Shown here: piece after piece, positions 50,303 through 56,537 of the stretch
Layout of the letters: each line of letters begins with the position of its first letter
Numbering within the stretch: the first letter of the stretch is position 1
Source of the DNA: Bryobacterales bacterium
Lineage (GTDB): Bacteria > Acidobacteriota > Terriglobia > Bryobacterales > Bryobacteraceae
NCBI GenBank assembly: GCA_020846745.1
Contig: JADLDI010000023.1
Location: 1-56,537, forward strand
DNA: 56,537 nucleotides
Reading direction: 5' to 3'
Program-made: the position numbers and the translations under genes
Notes under the pieces: generated by a model
Told to the model about the DNA's origin: nothing
Databases searched by the model: none
Seen by the model: only the letters and a program-made list of their open reading frames with translations

Positions 50303-52441
50303 TCAGTATAGTGGAAGCGGCCGCATCGCGAGTAACCCCGTACCGGTCTCCTTTGTGACCTCAAACCCTTTCCAAACCACCGCGGTTCGACCGCTGACAT
50401 CTACCGTAGCGGCGCGCAACCTGTACGTGCCCGGCTTGTCCACGCGCATGGTCATATCCACCACGGCCGTGGTCTCTGAAGTCCTGCGAACCCGAGGCTT
50501 CATCCTCTCCAACGGCAGAAACCGGTGATCCTCCGATTCCGGACCATATAACTCAAACGCCACCATAGCGTTGTTATAGACACCCTTTGGATCGGCCCCC
50601 AGCGTGTAATACACCGGCGCCGCGCGCTCAGTCACAGTAGCCTGCGCATCCACCTGCAGCGCCTTTCCGTCTGCCTTCGCACTTACCGATACCACAAGGC
50701 CGGGCGCCTCACCCGCCGGCCGTGCCACCGCGCGAGCCTTATCGAGAACTGTCGCCGGCCCGTTCTGCGCAGTTACTTCCACCTTGCCGTCCTCGCGAAT
50801 CCGCACCACTTCGCTGTAGCCTGTTACCTTCGCATCCGGCAGGTCCCATAAAAAGTCCACCGGCACATCCGCCTTGATCGCCCGCTCCACTTCCTGGAAG
50901 AAGTTCGACATCACCACCCGGTGCTTCACCCCCACCCGGTTCGTCCGCTCCAGGTTCAACTCCGGGATGCCCCACAGGTTCCCCTTGCCCATCATCACGT
51001 GACCCAAGCCGTAACCGACCGGCAGCAGAATCGCCGTCGTTGCCCGCCGCCGCAGCTGATCCAGATTACGGACCGGATTCGCCGCTGCATGGTTCTTCAA
51101 GTGCCGGGCCAGCGCCAGTACCTCGCCATACGGCACGCACGCCAATTGGTAGTTGTCCCAGAAATAGAATCGAGTGGCCCCCATGTTATACGCATGAGTC
51201 ATCCACACCGGCGCATCCGCCTGCTGCACCGCGCCGTAGATACTGATGCCCCACGCTTTATTGTTCTGTCGCGCCGCCCCGCGCAGGAACCCGAAAATGA
51301 TATCCGCAAACGCCCGCTGATCGTCGATGGAGAAGTGCGTCCCGTAGGTCATGTTCATCTCCGGCAGGGTCCGTCGCGACCCGATCCGCCCTGGCGGCTC
51401 GAACACAAACGCGGCAGGCACCTTGGCATCGCGCGACAGTTGATAGGCCGCCGTGCTGATCATCGTCTCCCACGAGTAGATGTTCTCCTGGGCAAACTGC
51501 ATGTCGCCGCGATCGACGTCCTTACGTTCCCGCAACTGCTTCATCAGCAACTGCGGATTCCGCTCCATCGATTCTTTGTAGTACCCCTGGAACGCCTCAA
51601 ACGCCAGTTGCGGACTCATCGCCTTCCGATACGCCGGGTCTTTCTCCATGCGCGGCCTGATCACGTGATCGCGCGTACTCACCGCCGGCTCATCCAAATA
51701 CAAAATCGGCCCCAGATACTGGCTCCGATACAGCAACTCCGGATAAGGCAGTTCCTTGGTAACTCCCCAATAGAACAGCCCCAACTCATCGGCCCAGGCC
51801 GCCTGCCGCGCATCGACACGCACACAACTGATGCCCGCCTCCGCCATCTCCGCGTAATCCGCCCGCGTCAACGGAACCAGTTCATAATCGGAATCGTCCC
51901 AACGCCGCCGCTCGTCCTTCTGGCGCGTGTTACTCGCCGGACCAATCAACAGATCAGGCCGCAACGCGACCGTCTTCGTATCGCCGCTAACAGCCGGTAC
52001 AGTTCCTTGCCCGTCCCACTCCCGCCGGAACGCATGTCCCAAATACCGGACGTTCGCCGGAAATACGCCTCCAGTCCCGCGCGGAAACAGATACTCCCAC
52101 CCGCCAATCACCGGTAGCACCGCTTCGCCGGTTACAGCATTCCGAAACTCCTTCGCCGGACCATTCGCTTCCGCCAACACATACCGCGCGACCGACTCAC
52201 GCGCCGGTGGCCACGCGCTGGTCAACACCTGCACCTGGAACCGGTTCACATCCAACGCCACCCATTGCCGCGCACCTTCCACCGCGCCGAGCGTCACCGT
52301 AAACTGCCGCGGAGACGACGCCGGCAACTCGGACGATCCGGCATAGGTGTATCGCGCCGAAGCACCTATCGGACCGATAGCTCCAACGGCCTGTACGGAG
52401 AAGAAGACAAAAGCAGTAGCAAACCTGAAGCGAGTACCCAT
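50303..52441 (-). CDS. large exported protein, possibly glycoside hydrolase-like
   Basis: A 712-residue protein with a signal peptide (1-21, FATAFVFFSVQAVGA). An N-terminal beta domain (about 30-150) is followed by a part that looks like a TIM barrel (about 190-480: AEMAEAGISCVRVDARQ, GPILYLDEPAVSTR, YGTHFSIDDQRAFADIIFGF, AWGISIYGAVQQADAPVWMT, HAYNMGATRFYFWDNYQLA). C-terminal beta-sandwich domains (about 560-712) end with DKPGTYRLRAATVDVSGRTA. Barrel proteins of this kind are often glycosidases, but no catalytic pair can be assigned by eye. It is followed closely by the SelA-like enzyme and preceded by DUF1501. Confidence 0.7.
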   Translation of the reverse strand: MGTRFRFATAFVFFSVQAVGAIGPIGASARYTYAGSSELPASSPRQFTVTLGAVEGARQWVALDVNRFQVQVLTSAWPPARESVARYVLAEANGPAKEFRNAVTGEAVLPVIGGWEYLFPRGTGGVFPANVRYLGHAFRREWDGQGTVPAVSGDTKTVALRPDLLIGPASNTRQKDERRRWDDSDYELVPLTRADYAEMAEAGISCVRVDARQAAWADELGLFYWGVTKELPYPELLYRSQYLGPILYLDEPAVSTRDHVIRPRMEKDPAYRKAMSPQLAFEAFQGYYKESMERNPQLLMKQLRERKDVDRGDMQFAQENIYSWETMISTAAYQLSRDAKVPAAFVFEPPGRIGSRRTLPEMNMTYGTHFSIDDQRAFADIIFGFLRGAARQNNKAWGISIYGAVQQADAPVWMTHAYNMGATRFYFWDNYQLACVPYGEVLALARHLKNHAAANPVRNLDQLRRRATTAILLPVGYGLGHVMMGKGNLWGIPELNLERTNRVGVKHRVVMSNFFQEVERAIKADVPVDFLWDLPDAKVTGYSEVVRIREDGKVEVTAQNGPATVLDKARAVARPAGEAPGLVVSVSAKADGKALQVDAQATVTERAAPVYYTLGADPKGVYNNAMVAFELYGPESEDHRFLPLERMKPRVRRTSETTAVVDMTMRVDKPGTYRLRAATVDVSGRTAVVWKGFEVTKETGTGLLAMRPLPLY

Positions 52442-52464
52442 TCGCCTCGGAATGCTAGCACAAT

Positions 52465-53874
52465 CTAGGAAACGATCTCTTTCACCACTCTTCCGTAGAT
52501 ATCCGTCAACCGGAAATCCCGGCCTGCATAGCGGTACGTCAACCGCTCGTGATCGATCCCTAACAGGTGCAGGATCGTCGCATGCAGGTCGTGTATGTGG
52601 ACCTTCCCATCCACGGCGTGATAGGCAAAGTCATCCGTCGCCCCGTACACCAAGCCCGGCGTCACGCCGCCGCCCGCCATCCACATCGTGAACCCGTTCG
52701 GATTATGCTCGCGCCCGCGCGTCTCTTCCGCCGCCGTGCCCAGCGACAAGTCCTGATCGAACGGCGTACGCCCGAACTCACCGCCCCACAGCACCAGCGT
52801 ATCTTCGAGCAACCCGCGCTGCTTCAAATCGCGAATCAGCGCCGCCACGGGCTTATCCATATTCCGGCACTTCTCCGGCAAACCTTTCCGGATCGACCCG
52901 TGGTGGTCCCATCCGCCATCGTTCACCTGCACAAACCGTACTCCCGACTCGATCAGCCGCCGTGCCAGCAAGCACTGTTGCGCGACGTTATCGGTCTCTT
53001 TCTCGCCCACCCCGTACATGTCGCGCGTCGCCTGCGACTCCAGCGACAAATCCATCAGCTTCGGCGCGTCCGCCTGCATCCGGAACGCCAGTTCATGCGC
53101 CGCGATCATGCCCTCCATCGCCGAATCGGCCGACGTGCGCTCCAAATACTCGCGATTCAGCGCCTGCAGGAAATCGATCTGTTTCCGCTGCAGCGCCTGG
53201 GGCGCCGGGTTATCCGCATACCGTATCTGCAGGTCTTTCCCCGACCCGCCCACCAGCGTCCCCTGATAGGCCGCCGGCAGAAACGCACTTGAAAAGTTCG
53301 CCGGACTTCCGCTATCGCCCGTCGTCGCCTGCCGCAGCGTAATGTAGCCGGGCATGTTCTGGTTCTCGCTGCCCAATCCGTACAGGATCCACGACCCCAT
53401 CGATGGCCGGACCTGAACCGGATGTCCCGTATGCATCTGCCGCACCGCCGGCGCATGCGCTTCCGCATCCGCATGTACGGCCCGCAGCACGCAGATATCG
53501 TCGATCACCTTACCCAGTTCCGGCAGCCACTCCGACATGTAAAGTCCGCTCTTGCCCGCATTCGTGAACGGCGATATCGGACCCATGATTTTGGTCGCAT
53601 CGATCCCCGGCGCCTGGTAACTCGACGGCAGCTTAAACGGCAGCGGCTTCCCGTGGAACTCCTTCAACTGCGGCTTAAAGTCGAACAAATCCATCTGCGA
53701 GGGGCCGCCCTGCATGAACAGGAAGATCATCCGCTTGGCCTTCGGAGCATGATGCGTCCCGCGTGTCTGCTCTGCCTGCAGCGCGCTAAAGGCCAGCGAT
53801 CCGAACCCGAGCGCCGCGGTGCGCAACATCTCCCGGCGCGAGGTGAACTGGGGTAAACGATGACGATTATCCAT
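52465..53874 (-). CDS. DUF1501 family exported sulfatase-like protein
   Basis: A 469-residue protein with a Tat-type leader (TSRREMLRTAALGFGSLAFS). DUF1501 features: RMIFLFMQGGPSQMDLFDFK near residue 55, GLYMSEWLPELGKVIDDICV, MHTGHPVQVRPSMGSWILYG, VQVNDGGWDHHGSIRKGLPE and the late VLWGGEFGRTPFDQDLSLGT. These metal-site-like motifs give an alkaline-phosphatase/sulfatase-like fold. The ATG at 53874 is 5 bases after the PSD1 stop, in keeping with the usual pair. Family members work with DUF1549/DUF1553 cytochromes in polymer breakdown, but the reaction is not known. Confidence 0.94.
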   Translation of the reverse strand: MDNRHRLPQFTSRREMLRTAALGFGSLAFSALQAEQTRGTHHAPKAKRMIFLFMQGGPSQMDLFDFKPQLKEFHGKPLPFKLPSSYQAPGIDATKIMGPISPFTNAGKSGLYMSEWLPELGKVIDDICVLRAVHADAEAHAPAVRQMHTGHPVQVRPSMGSWILYGLGSENQNMPGYITLRQATTGDSGSPANFSSAFLPAAYQGTLVGGSGKDLQIRYADNPAPQALQRKQIDFLQALNREYLERTSADSAMEGMIAAHELAFRMQADAPKLMDLSLESQATRDMYGVGEKETDNVAQQCLLARRLIESGVRFVQVNDGGWDHHGSIRKGLPEKCRNMDKPVAALIRDLKQRGLLEDTLVLWGGEFGRTPFDQDLSLGTAAEETRGREHNPNGFTMWMAGGGVTPGLVYGATDDFAYHAVDGKVHIHDLHATILHLLGIDHERLTYRYAGRDFRLTDIYGRVVKEIVS

Positions 53875-53879
53875 CTCAA

Positions 53880-56267
53880 TTAACTCCGGAAGAGAAACTC
53901 GTTTGAGGCCAGCAGCGAATGCAGATACAACGTCCACGCATCCTCCACATTCGACTGCTGCTCCGCGTCGTAGATGAAGTCCAACGCCCGGCTCACCTCG
54001 CTCGTCTGCACCGGCCGGTTATAAATCAGCGCGATTGCCCTCTCCACGCGGCCCGGGTCCGCCAATTCCGGCGAATCCAGCAACCGCCGCGCCAACACTC
54101 GCGACTGATCGCGCAGCCACTTGGCATTCAGCAGATACAGCGCTTGCGTCGGCACTACAGTCTCGCGCCGCGTCGCATTCACCTGCGCGCTGTTTGCGAA
54201 ATCGAACAGGTTCATCAAGTCCAAGTCGTCCATCAGCGCCGGCCGGAACACTGGCAAGTGGACCGTCCTCCGGTTCCGCAACCGCTCCGGCAGCGCTCCG
54301 TTCACGATCATCCGCGGCGGGTTCACCTTTCCTAAATCCGGCGCGAACGTCGCCAGCGAATCCGTCGGCAATGTTGGACCACCCACTGTTCGATCCAACT
54401 GCCCGGTAATCGCCAGCACGCTATCGCGGATCGCCTCGGCCTCCAGTCGCCGCCGGTTCATCCGCCACAACAGCCGGTTCTCCGGATCCACCTCCATCGC
54501 GGCTTTCTGCACTGTCGACGCCCGCCGGTACGCCTCCGTCGCGACAATCCGCCGGATCAGCTTCTTCGTCGACCAGCCATCTTCCATAAACGTCACCGCC
54601 AGATAGTCCAGTAACTCCGGATGCGACGGTGACTCGCCACGCAACCCGAAGTTATCCGCACTCTTCACCAGCCCGGTCCCGAACAGGTTCTGCCACACGC
54701 GATTCACGTAAACCCGTGCCGTGAGCGGATTGCGGTCATCCGTGATCCACCGCGCCAGTTCCAACCGCCCGCTCCCCTTCAACTCCGGAGTCGTCTGCCC
54801 GAACATCGCGGCCTGCACAAACGTCCGCGGAACGGCCTGCCCCAGTTGATGCGCATTGCCTCGGATGTTGATCTGACAGTCAGCCGCGCGTTCCTCCTCC
54901 TGCACCGCATAACCCACCGGCGGCCGCGGCATGTTGAAATCGAGCAAGCCCTGTCGACGCCGCAGCGCCGTCAGCTTCCCTTCGATCTCCTTCAGCCGGT
55001 CTTTATCCTTCTCCTGTTTCCTGGCCGCTTCCAACCCCTCGATCCGCCGCAGCACATCGGCGAGAGCACGTTCCTGCGTCGCCGCCCGCTCCAGCCGCAG
55101 CGCCGTCTCCTCCGGCGATTCCCACAACGGCCGCTGGTTGATGTCGCTGAACACCCCCGCCTCGCGCCATTTGCCATGCACCGTCCGCGTACTGGCCAGA
55201 ATGCCCGCCAACCCGTAATATTCACGCTGCGAGACCGGGTCGAACTTATGGTCATGACACCGCGCACACCCAAGCGTCAGTCCCAACAGCCCTTTGCCGA
55301 TCCCATCGATCTGCGCGTCCACCACGTCCATCTTGAGCTGCTCTTTGTCCGCCTGCACCAGCGTCCAAGGACCCAGCGCCAGATAACCCGTCGCCACAAT
55401 CAGCTCGTTCCGCCGCGCCGGAGACTCCTCCGGCAACAGGTCGCCGGCAATCTGTTCCGTAATGAAGCGGTTCAACGGCCGGTCTTCTTGGAACGCCTTC
55501 ACCACGTAGTCGCGATACCGCCACGCGTGCGCCGCCGGTATGCCGGCATTCGGGTCCATCGTGTCCGCGTAGTAAGTAACATCCAGCCAGAACCGTCCCC
55601 AACGCTCCGCATAAGCGACCGACCCCAACATCGAATCCGCCACCTGCTTGTAGCGCTCGGGCGTTGGATCTTTCAGAAATTCCCGTATCAGCTCCGGCGA
55701 CGGCGGCAATCCCGTCAAATCAACCGACAGCCGACGCAACAAGGTAGCCGCATCCGCCATCCCGTTGGCGGAGAGCTTCTTCTCTGCGAGCTTCTGCCCG
55801 ATCAATTGGTCAATCGCGGCATTGGCCGGCTTTCGTACCGGCTGCCAGGCCCAATGCCGTCGAGCCGCCTCAGGGTCCGTTTTTCCCTTTGCATGCGCAG
55901 CCGCGGACGCCTGCTCCGCCGGCCAAACCGCCCCTTCCCGAATCCATTCCTCAATTGCGGCCACATCGGCCTCAGGCAGCTTCCCCCAAGGTGGCATCGC
56001 CGGCTTCACCTGGCGCCGCAGCACCTTTACCAGCAAACTCGCGCCCGGATCGCCCACCACTACCGCCGGACCGCTCTGTCCCCCTCGGATAAACGCCTCG
56101 CGCGAATCCAGCCGCAGCCCGCCCTGCACAATCTTCGCCTTTGCACTATGGCAGGCGTAGCACTGCGCCACCAAAACGGGCCGAACCTTCTTCTCGAAGA
56201 ACTCCGCCCCTACCTGCGCACAGAGCAGGTGCGGAACCGTCAGCAACAGCAGGATCGACCAGCGCAT
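53880..56267 (-). CDS. PSD1 / DUF1549-DUF1553 cytochrome c-type protein
   Basis: A 795-residue exported protein with a signal peptide (1-18). A planctomycete-type cytochrome c domain has the heme motif CYACH (36-40) and the axial-Met region KPAMPPWGKL. DUF1549 follows (about 150-360: LIGQKLAEKKLSANG, LRRLSVDLTGLPPSPELIRE, RWGRFWLDVTYYADT, GLTLGCARCHDHKFDPVSQR, with a second CXXCH). A coiled-coil helix (about 400-450) precedes DUF1553 (ELARWITDDRNPLTARVYVN, VWQNLFGTGLVKSADNFG, RMNRRRLEAEAIRDSVLAIT). It is a typical partner of DUF1501 and is first in this operon. Confidence 0.94.
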   Translation of the reverse strand: MRWSILLLLTVPHLLCAQVGAEFFEKKVRPVLVAQCYACHSAKAKIVQGGLRLDSREAFIRGGQSGPAVVVGDPGASLLVKVLRRQVKPAMPPWGKLPEADVAAIEEWIREGAVWPAEQASAAAHAKGKTDPEAARRHWAWQPVRKPANAAIDQLIGQKLAEKKLSANGMADAATLLRRLSVDLTGLPPSPELIREFLKDPTPERYKQVADSMLGSVAYAERWGRFWLDVTYYADTMDPNAGIPAAHAWRYRDYVVKAFQEDRPLNRFITEQIAGDLLPEESPARRNELIVATGYLALGPWTLVQADKEQLKMDVVDAQIDGIGKGLLGLTLGCARCHDHKFDPVSQREYYGLAGILASTRTVHGKWREAGVFSDINQRPLWESPEETALRLERAATQERALADVLRRIEGLEAARKQEKDKDRLKEIEGKLTALRRRQGLLDFNMPRPPVGYAVQEEERAADCQINIRGNAHQLGQAVPRTFVQAAMFGQTTPELKGSGRLELARWITDDRNPLTARVYVNRVWQNLFGTGLVKSADNFGLRGESPSHPELLDYLAVTFMEDGWSTKKLIRRIVATEAYRRASTVQKAAMEVDPENRLLWRMNRRRLEAEAIRDSVLAITGQLDRTVGGPTLPTDSLATFAPDLGKVNPPRMIVNGALPERLRNRRTVHLPVFRPALMDDLDLMNLFDFANSAQVNATRRETVVPTQALYLLNAKWLRDQSRVLARRLLDSPELADPGRVERAIALIYNRPVQTSEVSRALDFIYDAEQQSNVEDAWTLYLHSLLASNEFLFRS

Positions 56268-56380
56268 GGTGTGACATCTACTTTATCGGTTTTCCACTGA
56301 CAACGGCGACCGCAAACGTGGCAGGAGCATTTGACACCAAGCTGAAACGCAAATGATAATAAAAGGGTTGCTACATCTGT

Positions 56381-56467
56381 GCGGATGTGGCGGAACTGGC
56401 AGACGCGCTAGATTCAGGTTCTAGTTCTCGCAAGGGAGTGGAGGTTCAAGTCCTCTCATCCGCACCA
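56381..56467 (+). tRNA. tRNA-Leu (anticodon CAG)
   Basis: Class II cloverleaf: acceptor GCGGATG with CATCCGC, anticodon stem CTAGA/TCTAG with loop TTCAGGT (anticodon CAG), a long variable arm (TCTCGCAAGGGAG), T-arm GAGG TTCAAGT CCTC, and encoded CCA. It reads CUG codons. The 113 bases before it, back to the PSD1 start, hold no gene. Confidence 0.96.
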
Positions 56468-56537
56468 CACAAAAGAGTCGTCCCCAGGACGGCTTCAGGA
56501 CACTCCCAAAACCCACGAAGGTCTGACTCGCGTTTTA

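Noticed and set aside
56479..56491. Terminator after tRNA-Leu
   Set aside because: Only a 5-base stem (CGTCC/GGACG) with a 3-base loop and no T-run; too weak to call.

Overview
The window looks like a piece of chromosome from a soil Acidobacteriota, probably of the Bryobacterales/Solibacter type. This is inferred from gene content, not from a marker gene. The signs are high GC, ECF sigma factors each fused by overlap to a Ser/Thr kinase with TolB-like and TPR regions, a DUF1501 plus PSD1/DUF1549-DUF1553 pair, a PEP-CTERM protein, SelA-like PLP enzymes, and a stand-alone terminase-like cassette of the kind seen repeatedly in this phylum. No rRNA, CRISPR array or replication origin is visible. 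Two intact tRNA genes are present: Arg-CCG on the minus strand and Leu-CAG on the plus strand.

Region 1 (1-8.7 kb) is the edge of a type VI secretion (T6SS) locus. On the minus strand, a coiled-coil protein, tssB, tssC and the first codons of hcp follow one another. Diverging from them is a single-polypeptide TssB+TssC-like sheath protein, followed by two large exported proteins of unknown function. Region 2 (8.7-16 kb) holds a decayed gene, a LuxR-type regulator, an exported coiled-coil protein with a possible frameshifted tail, a small unknown protein, and the first sigma/kinase pair. Region 3 (16-23.2 kb) holds a Pro-rich protein, a terminase-like ATPase and a protein with internal repeats. 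It continues with an acidobacterial exported protein whose last 60 bases recur 2.9 kb downstream, beyond an island of three less GC-rich genes (beta-helix protein, small exported protein, methyltransferase).

Region 4 (23.2-30 kb) is metabolic: a DUF885 hydrolase, a Zn alcohol dehydrogenase coupled to a SRPBCC protein, a 58-residue zinc-ribbon protein, and an exported acetamidase/formamidase-like enzyme overlapping a SelA-like PLP enzyme. Region 5 (30-42 kb) has the second sigma/kinase pair with a small partner, a MurG-like glycosyltransferase, a HisD-family dehydrogenase with a GntP transporter, an MmcQ/YjbR protein with a basic tail, a PEP-CTERM protein, a strikingly charge-poor protein, and a SpoIID-peptidase fusion.

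Region 6 (42.1-46.35 kb) is the most unusual. Two tRNA-Arg 3' fragments, each followed by four GGACCC boxes with identical 10/29/11-base spacing, lie left of an intact tRNA-Arg that carries two boxes in the opposite orientation. This is the layout expected of tyrosine-integrase core and arm sites for two small tandem integrated elements. No integrase gene remains. Their contents are a small unknown protein plus an IS1380-type insertion sequence, and a cystathionine gamma-synthase-family enzyme. Region 7 (46.4-56.5 kb) has an alpha-glucan phosphorylase, then a minus-strand run: PSD1 protein, DUF1501 protein, a large exported protein, and a SelA-like enzyme with a Tat-type leader. It ends with tRNA-Leu.
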